From NCBI RefSeq assembly GCF_004349055.1, contig NZ_SMKX01000030.1, positions 1 through 64,000 on the forward strand: DNA of 64,000 nucleotides, read 5' to 3'. The notes beneath the pieces are model-generated. The model was not told the DNA's origin and did not search any database. It saw only the letters and a program-made list of their open reading frames with translations. Below, piece by piece: positions 17,719 to 26,409 of the stretch (position 1 is the stretch's first letter; every line of letters starts with the position of its first letter). This stretch comes from Kribbella antibiotica. Lineage in GTDB: Bacteria; Actinomycetota; Actinomycetes; Propionibacteriales; Kribbellaceae. The translations under genes were made by a program, and so were the position numbers.

Positions 17719-18437
17719 GAAATCTCTCGCTTAGGGGCCGTCAGTTCGAGGAAGACGTCCTCGAGTGACTTGGTGTGGTGCTCAGTCAGCGCGTCCGGCG
17801 TGCCCGAGGCGATCACCTTGCCGGCCGACATCACGTGAACCTGGTCGGACAGTTGCTCGGCCTCATCCATCGCGTGCGTAGTCAGTACGACGGTCACGCC
17901 GTCATCTCGCAGATCGCGGATCAGCTGCCAGATCTCGCGGCGACCGAGCGGGTCGAGCCCGGTCGTCGGTTCGTCGAGGAACGCGATCTCCGGCCGACCC
18001 ACGATCGCCAGCGCCAGCGACAGCCGCTGCTTCTGCCCACCCGACAACCGCCGGTACGGCGTACGTCCGCACGTACCGAGGTCGAGCCGGTCAACGAGCG
18101 TGTTGATGTCGAGCGGATGCGAGTGCAGCGTCGCGACGTACCGCAGCATCTCCAGAGCGCGGACCCCGGACCAGGCGCCGCCGTCCTGCAGCATCACGCC
18201 GATCCGTGGCATCAATTCGTCGTGGTCGGCGATCGGGTCCAGCCCGAGCACCCGGACACTGCCGGAGTCCGGCCGCCGGAATCCCTCGCAGGTCTCCACA
18301 GTCGTGGTCTTGCCGGCACCGTTGGGGCCGAGCACAGACGTGACGGTGCCGCCGGTTACGGTGAGACTGAGCCCGTCGACTGCGGCCTTCTCGCCGTACC
18401 GCACGACGAGGTTCTCGATCTCTACCGCGACTGGCAC
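17715..18437 (-). CDS. ABC transporter ATP-binding protein
   Basis: A 240-residue nucleotide-binding subunit. It carries Walker A GPNGAGKTT, Q-loop region VMLQDGGAWSG, signature LSGGQKQR, Walker B IAFLDEPTTGLDP and H-loop TTHAMDEAEQL. The sequence is closest in style to the DrrA/CcmA drug-exporter subfamily. It partners the permease at 16942. The gene is divergent from sufR, about 127 bp away. Confidence 0.95.
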   Translation of the reverse strand: MPVAVEIENLVVRYGEKAAVDGLSLTVTGGTVTSVLGPNGAGKTTTVETCEGFRRPDSGSVRVLGLDPIADHDELMPRIGVMLQDGGAWSGVRALEMLRYVATLHSHPLDINTLVDRLDLGTCGRTPYRRLSGGQKQRLSLALAIVGRPEIAFLDEPTTGLDPLGRREIWQLIRDLRDDGVTVVLTTHAMDEAEQLSDQVHVMSAGKVIASGTPDALTEHHTKSLEDVFLELTAPKREIS

Positions 18438-18553
18438 AACCGCAGCATAGAGAACCCCTGGACGTGACCTCGCTCACGCCCACCTCTAAGGCCCAGCGGC
18501 GGGTCGTGAGCCGGTTAGGGCAGCCTTATTTGAAGGGCTCTCCGAATTAAGCC

Positions 18554-18568
18554 ACACTGATGTTGTGA
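18554..18568. promoter_or_regulatory. SufR-type operator at the start of sufR
   Basis: The sequence is ACACT-GATGT-TGTGA, a perfect match to the ACACT-N5-TGTGA inverted repeat I recall for mycobacterial SufR. Its right half overlaps the GTG start codon of sufR (18565-18567), so SufR bound here would block transcription or translation initiation of the whole suf operon. Recognition of the site is from memory of the mycobacterial work; binding here is inferred. Confidence 0.75.
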
Positions 18569-19317
18569 AAACTTCCGCGACCCCTGTGAAGGGAACTGCC
18601 GCGGCGTCTGCCGGCACCGGCAGCGCGCGGGACGAGTCCACCCGGGACCGGGTGGCCCGGTCGATCCTGACCAACGGCCCGTCCAGCGCCGCGGTGCTCG
18701 CTGAGCGCCTCGAGCTGACGCCCGCCGCCGTCCGGCGGCACCTCGACCACCTCCTCGACGAGGGCCTGGTCGAGTCCCGTGAAGAGCGTGTCTACGGCCC
18801 TCGCGGCCGCGGCCGCCCTGCAAAGGTCTTCGTGCTGACCGACTCCGGCCGGCATGCGTTCCACCAGGCGTACGACGACCTGGCCGCCACCGCGCTGCAG
18901 TTCATCGCGGAGGCCGGCGGGGAAGAGGCGGTCGCGGAGTTCGCGCGCCGCCGCGCCGTCGAGGTGGGACAGCGGTACCGGGAGCTGATCGATGCCGCTC
19001 CCGAGAGTGACAAGGCGGAGGCGCTGGCCCAGGCGCTCACCGGCGACGGCTATGCCGCCTCCACCGCAGTCAAGGGTCAGGGCACTCAGCTCTGCCAGCA
19101 CCACTGCCCGGTCGCGCATGTGGCCGAGCAATTTCCCCAGCTGTGTGAGGCCGAGACCGAGGTGTTCGCCACCTTGCTCGGCCGGCACGTCCAGCGGCTG
19201 GCCACCATCGCCCACGGCGACGGTGTCTGTACGACGCATATCCCGGGACCGGCAGTGAACTCTGCCAGCCCCGTTTCCTCTGTATCCGACGGCGAATCTG
19301 CGAGGACTGCACGATGA
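18565..19317 (+). CDS. sufR: SufR-like Fe-S sensing regulator of the suf operon
   Basis: About 250 residues with an N-terminal DeoR/ArsR-like winged helix ([25 protein letters not shown], wing [13 protein letters not shown]). The C-terminal cysteines are C-x3-C-x12-C (CQHHC ... QLC) plus a later GDGVC, the ligands expected for the SufR Fe-S cluster. It represses suf genes when clusters are plentiful. The GTG start lies within the operator, which suggests a leaderless mRNA or a slightly downstream start. The stop overlaps sufB as ATGA. Confidence 0.92.
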   Translation: MKTSATPVKGTAAASAGTGSARDESTRDRVARSILTNGPSSAAVLAERLELTPAAVRRHLDHLLDEGLVESREERVYGPRGRGRPAKVFVLTDSGRHAFHQAYDDLAATALQFIAEAGGEEAVAEFARRRAVEVGQRYRELIDAAPESDKAEALAQALTGDGYAASTAVKGQGTQLCQHHCPVAHVAEQFPQLCEAETEVFATLLGRHVQRLATIAHGDGVCTTHIPGPAVNSASPVSSVSDGESARTAR

Positions 19318-20726
19318 CGCAAACCGCTCACCCGGAGCTCGATGGGCTCGGTACGTACAAGTTCGGCTGGTCCGACAGTGACGCTGCCGGCTCCGTCGCC
19401 AAGCGCGGAATCAGTGCCGAGGTGGTGCAAGGCATCTCGACGCTGAAGAGCGAGCCCGAGTGGATGCTCGACCTGCGGATGAAGGGCCTGAAGCTCTTCG
19501 ACCGCAAGCCGATGCCGTCGTGGGGTGCCGACCTGTCCGGCATCGACTTCGACAACATCAAGTACTTCGTCCGGTCGACGGAGAAGCAGGCCACGAGCTG
19601 GGAAGAACTGCCCGAGGACATCAAGAACACCTACGACCGGCTCGGTATCCCGGAGGCGGAGAAGCAGCGTCTCGTCGCCGGCGTCGCCGCGCAGTACGAG
19701 TCCGAGGTCGTCTACCACCAGATCCGTGAGGACCTGGAGGAGCAGGGTGTCATCTTCGTCGACACCGACACCGGCCTGCGTGAGTACCCGGAGCTGTTCC
19801 AGGAGTACTTCGGCTCCGTGATCCCGGTCGGCGACAACAAGTTCGCCGCGCTGAACACGGCCGTCTGGTCCGGCGGCTCGTTCATCTACGTGCCCAAGGG
19901 CGTCAAGGTGGACATCCCGCTGCAGGCCTACTTCCGGATCAACACCGAGAACATGGGCCAGTTCGAGCGGACGCTGATCATCGTCGACGAGGACGCCTAC
20001 GTCCACTACGTCGAGGGCTGCACCGCGCCGATCTACAAGTCGGACTCGCTGCACTCCGCGGTCGTCGAGATCATCGTGAAGAAGGGCGCCCGCTGCCGCT
20101 ACACGACGATCCAGAACTGGTCGAACAACGTCTACAACCTGGTCACCAAGCGCGCCACCTGTGAGGCCGGCGCGACGATGGAGTGGATCGACGGCAACAT
20201 CGGTTCCAAGGTGACGATGAAGTACCCGGCCGTCTACCTGATGGGTGAGCACGCCAAGGGCGAGACGCTGTCGATCGCGTTCGCCGGCGAGGGTCAGCAC
20301 CAGGACGCCGGTTCGAAGATGGTGCACAACGCGCCGTACACGTCGAGCTCGATCATCTCGAAGTCCGTCGCCCGCGGTGGCGGCCGGACGTCGTACCGGG
20401 GTCTGGTCGAGGTCGCGCCGGGTTCGCACCACAGCAAGTCCACGGTCCGTTGTGACGCGCTGCTGATCGACTCGATCAGCCGCTCCGACACCTACCCGTA
20501 CGTCGACGTCCGCGAGGACGACGTCGCGATGGGGCACGAGGCCACCGTCTCCAAGGTCAGCGACGACCAGCTCTTCTACCTGATGAGCCGGGGCATGGCC
20601 GAGGACGAGGCAATGGCGATGATCGTCCGCGGCTTCATCGAGCCGATCGCCCGCGAGCTCCCGATGGAGTACGCGCTGGAACTCAACCGGCTCATCGAGC
20701 TGCAGATGGAAGGGGCCGTCGGCTGA
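19314..20726 (+). CDS. sufB: Fe-S cluster assembly scaffold SufB
   Basis: A 470-residue SufB, the main scaffold subunit of the SufBC2D complex on which new Fe-S clusters form in the cytosol. The right-handed beta-helix core is present, with conserved stretches such as [30 protein letters not shown] with its Cys, and the C-terminal [14 protein letters not shown]. No intein is present, unlike the M. tuberculosis gene. It overlaps sufR and sufD, so the three are translationally coupled. Confidence 0.98.
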   Translation: MTQTAHPELDGLGTYKFGWSDSDAAGSVAKRGISAEVVQGISTLKSEPEWMLDLRMKGLKLFDRKPMPSWGADLSGIDFDNIKYFVRSTEKQATSWEELPEDIKNTYDRLGIPEAEKQRLVAGVAAQYESEVVYHQIREDLEEQGVIFVDTDTGLREYPELFQEYFGSVIPVGDNKFAALNTAVWSGGSFIYVPKGVKVDIPLQAYFRINTENMGQFERTLIIVDEDAYVHYVEGCTAPIYKSDSLHSAVVEIIVKKGARCRYTTIQNWSNNVYNLVTKRATCEAGATMEWIDGNIGSKVTMKYPAVYLMGEHAKGETLSIAFAGEGQHQDAGSKMVHNAPYTSSSIISKSVARGGGRTSYRGLVEVAPGSHHSKSTVRCDALLIDSISRSDTYPYVDVREDDVAMGHEATVSKVSDDQLFYLMSRGMAEDEAMAMIVRGFIEPIARELPMEYALELNRLIELQMEGAVG

Positions 20727-21940
20727 TGTCGACTGACACTCTGGTTGCCACTGGCAACAAGGCGCATTCGCACGGACCGGGCTCCCCGGTTCCGCTGCAG
20801 GCCCGGAGCGAGCGGCCCACGTCGTACGACGTCGACGTCTTCCCGGTGCCGCACGGCCGTGAAGAGGAGTGGCGCTTCACGCCGATCAAGGCGCTGAAGT
20901 CCCTGTTCGAGGACTCCGAAGGCACCGAGACGCCGAAGATCGACGCCTCGGGCCCGGAGCGGGTCGAGATCGAGACCGTCGTCGCCGACGCGCTCAAGGT
21001 CCTGATCCCGCAGGACCGCGCGTCCGCGATCGCCTGGAAGCAGTCCCCGGCCGCCCTGGCGATCCGGATCCCGAACGAGGCCGAGCTGACTGAGCCGGTC
21101 CACGTGAACGTGGCCAGCCTCGGCGGCCGCGGCTACACGCACCTGATCATCGAGGCCGGCCGGCACAGCCGCGGGCTCGTGATCATCGATCACACCGGTG
21201 CCGGCGAGCTGAGCAGCAACGTCGAGATCAAGGTCGGCGACGGCGCCGAGCTGCGCGTCGTGAGCATCCAGCAGGGTGACCACGACTCGCTGCACCTCGC
21301 CCAGCACGACTCGCTGATCGGCCGCGACGCCAAGCTCAAGCACGTCGTCGTGACGCTCGGCGGCAAGGTCGTCCGCATCAACGCCAACATCCGGTACGCC
21401 GGTCCTGGCGGCGACGCCGAGTTCCTCGGGGTGTACTTCGCCGAGTCGGGCCAGCACCACGAGCACCGGCTCTTCGTGGACCACGAGGCCACGAACTGCA
21501 AGAGCAACGTGCACTACAAGGGCGCGCTGGCCGGTGACAACGCCCGCTCGGTCTGGATCGGCGACGTACTGATCCGCGCGGCCGCCGAGGGCACCGACAC
21601 CTACGAGCTGAACCGCAACCTGCTCCTGACCGAAGGCGCTCGCGCCGACTCGGTGCCGAACCTGGAGATCGAGACCGGCGAGATCGAGGGCGCGGGTCAC
21701 GCGTCCGCGACCGGCCGTTTCGACGACGAGCAGCTGTTCTACCTGCAGGCGCGCGGTATCCCTGAGGATGCAGCTCGTCGGCTGGTCGTGTCCGGCTTCT
21801 TCAACGACATCATCGGCAAGATCGGTGTCCCCGAGGTCGTCGAGCACCTGCACGAGGTGATCGAAACCAAGCTGGCCCGCACCGCCGCGCTGACCGAGTC
21901 CGCGCTGCGTAAGTCTAATGAGCCGGTCCTCGGCCAGTGA
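20726..21940 (+). CDS. sufD: Fe-S cluster assembly protein SufD
   Basis: A 404-residue SufD, the partner of SufB and SufC, needed for iron acquisition during cluster building. The N-terminal EEWRFTPIKALKSLFE and the C-terminal beta-helix segments AEFLGVYFAESGQHHEHRLF and ATGRFDDEQLFYLQARGI are family-typical. The start overlaps the sufB stop (TGATG), and the stop overlaps the next GTG. Confidence 0.97.
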   Translation: MSTDTLVATGNKAHSHGPGSPVPLQARSERPTSYDVDVFPVPHGREEEWRFTPIKALKSLFEDSEGTETPKIDASGPERVEIETVVADALKVLIPQDRASAIAWKQSPAALAIRIPNEAELTEPVHVNVASLGGRGYTHLIIEAGRHSRGLVIIDHTGAGELSSNVEIKVGDGAELRVVSIQQGDHDSLHLAQHDSLIGRDAKLKHVVVTLGGKVVRINANIRYAGPGGDAEFLGVYFAESGQHHEHRLFVDHEATNCKSNVHYKGALAGDNARSVWIGDVLIRAAAEGTDTYELNRNLLLTEGARADSVPNLEIETGEIEGAGHASATGRFDDEQLFYLQARGIPEDAARRLVVSGFFNDIIGKIGVPEVVEHLHEVIETKLARTAALTESALRKSNEPVLGQ

Positions 21941-22272
21941 GCGACAGCTTTGAGCGCGCCTGCGCCGCCACCGACGTACCGGACGAGGGAGTCGTCTCGG
22001 TGGAGATCGGTGGCGTCGAGGTCGCGGTCGTGAAGAGCGAAGGCCAGTACTTCGCGGTGCGCGACGAGTGCTCGCACGCGCAGATCCAGCTGTCCGAGGG
22101 TGACGTCGGCAACTGCGAGATCGAGTGCTGGCTGCACGGGTCGCGTTTCGACCTGCGCACCGGCGAGCCGCTGAGCCTGCCCGCGTACGACCCGGTGCCG
22201 GTCTACCCGGTCCGCCTCGACGGCGACGACCTGTTGGTAGACGTCAAGAACCCCCTGAACCAGGCTTCCTAG
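21937..22272 (+). CDS. Rieske-type [2Fe-2S] ferredoxin in the suf operon
   Basis: A 111-residue Rieske ferredoxin. Both cluster motifs are complete: ECSHAQ (C-x-H) and ECWLHGSRFD (C-x2-H), about 17 residues apart. Rieske proteins of the bphF/NirD type at this place in actinobacterial suf operons probably supply electrons for cluster assembly or repair, although the partner is unproven. The GTG start overlaps the sufD stop as GTGA. Confidence 0.93.
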   Translation: MSDSFERACAATDVPDEGVVSVEIGGVEVAVVKSEGQYFAVRDECSHAQIQLSEGDVGNCEIECWLHGSRFDLRTGEPLSLPAYDPVPVYPVRLDGDDLLVDVKNPLNQAS

Positions 22273-22297
22273 TTAAGACACGGAGATAGAAAACCTC

Positions 22298-23059
22298 ATG
22301 GCGACACTCGAGATCCGCGACCTGCACGTGTCGGTCGACACCGAGAACGGCCCGAAGGAGATCCTGCGCGGCGTCGACCTGACCATCGCCGGTGGTCAGA
22401 CGCACGCGATCATGGGCCCGAACGGTTCCGGCAAGTCCACGCTGGCGTACTCGATCGCCGGCCACCCGAAGTACAACGTCACCAGCGGCACCGTGACGCT
22501 GGACGGCGAGGACGTGCTCGACATGTCCGTCGACGAGCGCGCCCGGGCCGGTCTGTTCCTGGCCATGCAGTACCCGGTCGAGGTCCCCGGTGTGTCGGTG
22601 TCGAACTTCCTGCGCACCGCCAAGACCGCCATCGACGGCGAGGCCCCGAAGCTGCGGACCTGGGTCAAGGACGTCAACAAGGCGCTGTCCGACCTGGACA
22701 TGGACGCCGACTTCGGCAACCGCAACGTGAACGAGGGCTTCTCCGGTGGTGAGAAGAAGCGCCACGAGATCGTCCAGCTGGAGCTGCTCGACCCGAAGAT
22801 CGCGATCCTCGACGAGACCGACTCCGGCCTCGACATCGACGCGCTGAAGATCGTCTCCACCGGCGTCAACCGGTTCGCGGAGAAGGGTGACAAGGGCGTT
22901 CTGCTGATCACCCACTACACCCGGATCCTGCGCTACATCAAGCCGGACTTCGTCCACGTCTTCGTCGACGGCAAGGTCGCCGAAGAGGGTGGCGCCGAGC
23001 TCGCCGACGAGCTCGAGGCGAACGGCTACGAGCGCTTCCTGAAGGCGACTGCCAAGTGA
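22298..23059 (+). CDS. sufC: Fe-S cluster assembly ATPase SufC
   Basis: A 253-residue ABC-type ATPase that drives the SufB-SufD conformational cycle. Walker A is GPNGSGKST, the signature is FSGGEKKRHE, and Walker B is IAILDETDSGLDID with the Suf-specific DSGLDID. The ATG follows a GGAGATAG-type RBS, and the stop overlaps sufS as GTGA. Confidence 0.98.
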   Translation: MATLEIRDLHVSVDTENGPKEILRGVDLTIAGGQTHAIMGPNGSGKSTLAYSIAGHPKYNVTSGTVTLDGEDVLDMSVDERARAGLFLAMQYPVEVPGVSVSNFLRTAKTAIDGEAPKLRTWVKDVNKALSDLDMDADFGNRNVNEGFSGGEKKRHEIVQLELLDPKIAILDETDSGLDIDALKIVSTGVNRFAEKGDKGVLLITHYTRILRYIKPDFVHVFVDGKVAEEGGAELADELEANGYERFLKATAK

Positions 23060-24312
23060 CCGACGCCCGGACATTCAGCAGTCCGCTGGACCTGCAGTCG
23101 GTCCGGGCGGACTTCCCCATCCTCTCGCGTGAGCTTGCGGGTGGGTTCCCGCTGGTCTACCTGGATTCGGCCAACTCTTCGCAGAAGCCGGTCCAGGTGG
23201 TCCAGGCGATCTCCGATCACTACCTGAAGCACAACGCGAACGTGGCCCGCGCCATGCACCAGCTCGGTGCCGAGGCAACGGCGGCGTACGAGGGTGGTCG
23301 CGACAAGGTGGCGGCGTTCATCGGCGCCACCAACCGCGACGAGATCGTCTTCACCAAGAACGCCTCCGAGGCGCTCAACCTGGCCGCGCACACGCTCGGC
23401 GCCGGATTGAAGCCGGGCGATGTCGTGGTGATCTCCGAGATGGAGCACCACAGCAACATCGTCCCGTGGCAGCTCGCGTGTGAGCGCAGCGGCGCGACGC
23501 TGAAGTGGTTCGGTGTCACCGAGGACGGCCGGCTCGACCTGTCGAACATCGACGAGCTGCTCACCGAGCAGACCAAGGTCGTCTCGCTGACCTGGGTGTC
23601 GAACGCGCTGGGCACGATCAACCCGATCGCCGAGATCGCAGTCAAGGCCAAGGCGGTCGGCGCGACGGTTGTCGTCGACGCCTCGCAGGCCGTGCCGCAG
23701 TTCCCGGTTGACGTCTCCACGCTCGGCGTGGACATCCTCGTCTTCACCGGGCACAAGGCCGTCGGCCCGACCGGCATCGGCGTGCTCTGGGGCCGGTACG
23801 ACCTGCTCGCTTCGCTGCCGCCGTTCCTCGGTGGTGGCGAGATGATCGAGATCGTCCGGATGACGGGGTCGACGTACGCGCCGCCGCCGGCTCGATTCGA
23901 GGCCGGTACGCCGCCAATCGCGCAGGCCGTTGGTCTCGGCGCAGCACTGGATTACCTGTCCGGGATCGGCATGGACAAGATCGCTGCGCACGAGCACGCG
24001 ATCGTCGAGTACGCGCTCGAAGGGCTGAAGACGGTTCCGGGGCTGAAGCTGCTCGGGCCGACCGACGCTGTCGATCACGGTGGCGCCATCAGCTTCGAGC
24101 TGGCCGGCGTCCACCCGCACGACATCTCGACCGTGCTGGACACGCGAGGAATCGCCGTACGGGCTGGTCATCACTGTGCACGTCCGGTCCATGAGCGGTT
24201 CGGAATGCAATCGTCGACCAGAGCGTCTTTCTACCTGTACACGACTCCCGAGGAGATCGACGCGCTCGTCGACGGCCTCGGATTCGTCCGGTCTTTCTTC
24301 AAGGTGGACTGA
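23056..24312 (+). CDS. sufS: Cysteine desulfurase SufS
   Basis: A 418-residue PLP enzyme that takes sulfur from cysteine for cluster assembly. Its PLP-binding lysine lies in FTGHKAVGPTGIGVLWG, and the persulfide cysteine lies in VRAGHHCARPVHERFG near the C-terminus. The N-terminal YLDSANSSQKP and SEMEHHSNIVPWQ are group II desulfurase features. The GTG start overlaps sufC. SufU, encoded three bases downstream, is the expected sulfur acceptor. Confidence 0.97.
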   Translation: MTDARTFSSPLDLQSVRADFPILSRELAGGFPLVYLDSANSSQKPVQVVQAISDHYLKHNANVARAMHQLGAEATAAYEGGRDKVAAFIGATNRDEIVFTKNASEALNLAAHTLGAGLKPGDVVVISEMEHHSNIVPWQLACERSGATLKWFGVTEDGRLDLSNIDELLTEQTKVVSLTWVSNALGTINPIAEIAVKAKAVGATVVVDASQAVPQFPVDVSTLGVDILVFTGHKAVGPTGIGVLWGRYDLLASLPPFLGGGEMIEIVRMTGSTYAPPPARFEAGTPPIAQAVGLGAALDYLSGIGMDKIAAHEHAIVEYALEGLKTVPGLKLLGPTDAVDHGGAISFELAGVHPHDISTVLDTRGIAVRAGHHCARPVHERFGMQSSTRASFYLYTTPEEIDALVDGLGFVRSFFKVD

Positions 24313-24315
24313 ACC

Positions 24316-24774
24316 ATGCAGCTGGACAGCCTTTACCAGGAGATCATCCTGGATCACTACCGCACCCCGCACCACGCGGGGCTCGCGGACCCGTACGACG
24401 TGGAGGTGCACCACGTGAACCCGTCCTGCGGGGACGAGGTCACGCTCCGCGTCGAGCTCGACGGTGACACCGTGAAGGGTGTCACCCACCACAGCGTCGG
24501 CTGCTCGATCAGTCAGGCGGCGACGTCGGTGATGTCGGACCTCGTGATCGGCAAGCCGGTCGCCGAGGGAATGGCGACGTACGAGAAGTTCCTCGAGCTC
24601 ATGCAGAGCCGCGGCAATATTGAGCCCGACGAAGAAATCTTGGAGGACGGCGTCGCCTTCGCGGGCGTCGCGCAGTTCCCCGCCCGCGTGAAGTGCGCAC
24701 TGCTGGGCTGGTCGGCCTGGCGCGACGCCACCGCGCAAGCGCTGGCCGCCAATGAAGGAGTGAAGAATGTCTGA
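24316..24774 (+). CDS. sufU: Sulfur-transfer protein SufU
   Basis: A 152-residue zinc-binding SufU that accepts persulfide sulfur from SufS. The conserved ligands are visible as NPSCGDEV, VGCSISQAATSVM and VKCALLGW, giving three Cys and one Asp. The 18-20-residue insertion between the second and third motifs that separates SufU from IscU is present. It overlaps the next gene by 8 nt. Confidence 0.97.
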   Translation: MQLDSLYQEIILDHYRTPHHAGLADPYDVEVHHVNPSCGDEVTLRVELDGDTVKGVTHHSVGCSISQAATSVMSDLVIGKPVAEGMATYEKFLELMQSRGNIEPDEEILEDGVAFAGVAQFPARVKCALLGWSAWRDATAQALAANEGVKNV

Positions 24775-25171
24775 CCAGACCGACGAGAAGATCGAGCTGC
24801 CCGAGGTCGACCTCGAAGCAGCCGCCGCGGCCCAGGCCGCCGGCGCGACGCCGGGCACGACCCCGCCGCCGGTCGAGGACGTCCTCGAGGCCCTCAAGGA
24901 CGTCGTCGACCCCGAGCTCGGCATCAACGTCGTCGACCTCGGCCTGATCTACGGCGTCACCGTCGACGACAGCTCGACCGCGATCATCGACATGACCCTG
25001 ACGTCCGCGGCCTGCCCGCTGACCGACGTGATCGAGGACCAGACCCGGATGTCCCTCGAGGGCCTGGTCAACGACTTCCGGATCAACTGGGTCTGGATGC
25101 CGCCGTGGGGCCCCGAGAAGATCACCGACGACGGCCGCGACCAGCTCCGCGCCCTCGGCTTCAACGTCTGA
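24767..25171 (+). CDS. sufT: SufT-like MIP18-family Fe-S maturation factor
   Basis: A 134-residue DUF59/MIP18 protein with VEDVLEALKDVVDPELGINVVDLGLIYG, TSAACPLTDVIEDQ containing the conserved Cys, and WMPPWGPEKITDDGR. Members help deliver clusters to target proteins. An acidic, Ala-rich 30-residue N-terminus precedes the domain. It is the last gene of the suf operon, with a terminator 29 bp downstream. Confidence 0.93.
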   Translation: MSDQTDEKIELPEVDLEAAAAAQAAGATPGTTPPPVEDVLEALKDVVDPELGINVVDLGLIYGVTVDDSSTAIIDMTLTSAACPLTDVIEDQTRMSLEGLVNDFRINWVWMPPWGPEKITDDGRDQLRALGFNV

Positions 25172-25199
25172 GCGCAGTACTTTCAGCACCACACCAGCC

Positions 25200-25225
25200 A
25201 AGCCCGGGGCATGCACCCCGGGCTT
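25200..25225 (+). terminator. Hairpin terminator after the suf operon
   Basis: A perfect 10-bp stem AAGCCCGGGG / CCCCGGGCTT with a six-base loop lies 29 nt after the sufT stop. There is no long T-tract, as is usual in this high-GC group. It marks the end of the suf operon and the start of the repeat region. Confidence 0.75.
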
Positions 25226-25280
25226 AGCCATGCCGGCGTCCCGCCATCCCGCACACCGAACCCACTCGCGCCTCCTCGCC

Positions 25281-25735
25281 CCCGCCGACTGGGTTCACTC
25301 GGCGATCGCCCTGTGCCCCGCCGACTGGGTTCACTGGGCGGTCGCTCTCCGCGCGCCCACTGGGTTCAGTCGCGTGATGCCCGGTCGCGCTCGTCGAGTG
25401 GGTTCAGTGTGTTGAGTGTGCCGAGTGTGTCGCCGACAAGCGCTTTCCGGCGACACACCCCGTTCGGTCGACCCAGTGGGTTCAGTCGCGGACCTCGGCG
25501 GGCGCCCAGTGGGTTCAGTCGCGGGGCCTCAGTCCGCCCGGTGGGTTCAGTGGGTTGGGGTGGTGGGCGAGTGGCGGCAGTGTGTCGAGTGTGCGGAGTG
25601 TGTCGCTGGCAAGCGTTTGTCAGCAGCATTCTGCGTTCAGTCGACTCAGTGGGTTCAGTGGCGGGGCCCTCAGCCCGCCCGGTGGGTTCAGTCGTGGGGA
25701 CCCAGGGCCGCCCGGTGGGTTCAGTGGCGGGGACC
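25281..25735. repeat. Ten-copy GTGGGTTCAGT repeat array with a 173-bp higher-order duplication
   Basis: The heptamer GGGTTCA starts at 25291, 25327, 25362, 25400, 25478, 25511, 25543, 25651, 25684 and 25717. Spacings are 32-38, 78 or 108 bp, so the base period is about 33-36 bp. The consensus unit is roughly GCCCRGTGGGTTCAGTSGC followed by GGGGCC. Copies 5-7 and 8-10 repeat at offsets of 173-174 bp together with the GTGTGTCG-rich segment before them. That segment carries a GTGTCGCCG/CGGCGACAC hairpin in the first copy and a decayed one in the second. I see no gene in 25172-25785. Confidence 0.9.
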
Positions 25736-25785
25736 GGCGGGCGCGCAGGGTGGGGTCGGTGGTGAGGGTGATGGGTTAGCGTCGG

Positions 25786-26409
25786 GTGGTGACTCGGATT
25801 GTGGCGGTGGGGCCGGAGCGGTTGGATCGGTGGCTTACTGGGTTTGGTGAGCGGCATGGCGAGGTCCGGTACGACGCGACGCCGGCGACTGTGACGGCTT
25901 CGGCGGCGGATGGGTCGGTGGCCGTGGTGGAGGTGCCGTTCGGGCCGCTAACGGAGTTCAGCCGTGAGGGGCTGGTTGCGCATGTGCTGGGGGAGCATCG
26001 GCTGGGGCTGCTGCTGGTACGGCGGGGTGGCTATGGCGCGGGGGTTTTCGTGGGCGCCAAGCTGGTGGCCTCGAAGGTTGGGTCGCGGCATGTGCAGGGG
26101 ACGACGAAGGCTGGTGGGTGGTCGCAGCAGCGGTTCGCGCGGCGGCGCGACAACCAGGCGCGGGAGGCGTTCGCGGCAGCGACAGAGGTCGCCGTACGGA
26201 TTTTGGCTGGGGCTCGGCTGGATGCGTTGGTGTGTGGGGGAGACCGGCGCGCGATCGAGACTGTGCTGGAGGACCCGCGGCTGAAGGGCATTGCCCAGCT
26301 GGTCCGGCCGCCGTTTCTCGGGGTGGCGGATCCGAAGCAGAAGGTGCTGGAGGCAGCCGGCGTGGATGCGCGGGCGATCCGGATCGAGCTGACCGAACCT
26401 CAGGAGTAG
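25786..26409 (+). CDS. acVLRF1-like peptidyl-tRNA hydrolase/release factor
   Basis: The product is about 207 residues. It resembles the actinobacterial Vms1-like release factor 1 (acVLRF1) family, eRF1-related proteins thought to release nascent chains from stalled ribosomes. Supporting features are VRRGGYGAGVFVGAKLVASK followed by the GGWSQQRFARRRDNQ segment with conserved glutamines. The C-terminal half is eRF1 domain 2/3-like (LDALVCGGDRRAIETVLEDP). Two GTG starts (25786 and 25789) are adjacent. The last 10 bp overlap the convergent gene's end. The repeat array lies about 50 bp upstream. Confidence 0.78.
   Translation: MVTRIVAVGPERLDRWLTGFGERHGEVRYDATPATVTASAADGSVAVVEVPFGPLTEFSREGLVAHVLGEHRLGLLLVRRGGYGAGVFVGAKLVASKVGSRHVQGTTKAGGWSQQRFARRRDNQAREAFAAATEVAVRILAGARLDALVCGGDRRAIETVLEDPRLKGIAQLVRPPFLGVADPKQKVLEAAGVDARAIRIELTEPQE

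Noticed and set aside
18515..18533. IdeR/DmdR iron-box-like sequence upstream of sufR
   Set aside because: Only about 13 of 19 positions fit the consensus and the right half is poor, while the SufR operator a few bases away is exact.
25281..25735. Repeat array considered as CRISPR
   Set aside because: The segments between repeats resemble each other, the period is about 33 bp with an ~11-bp core, and no cas gene is near.
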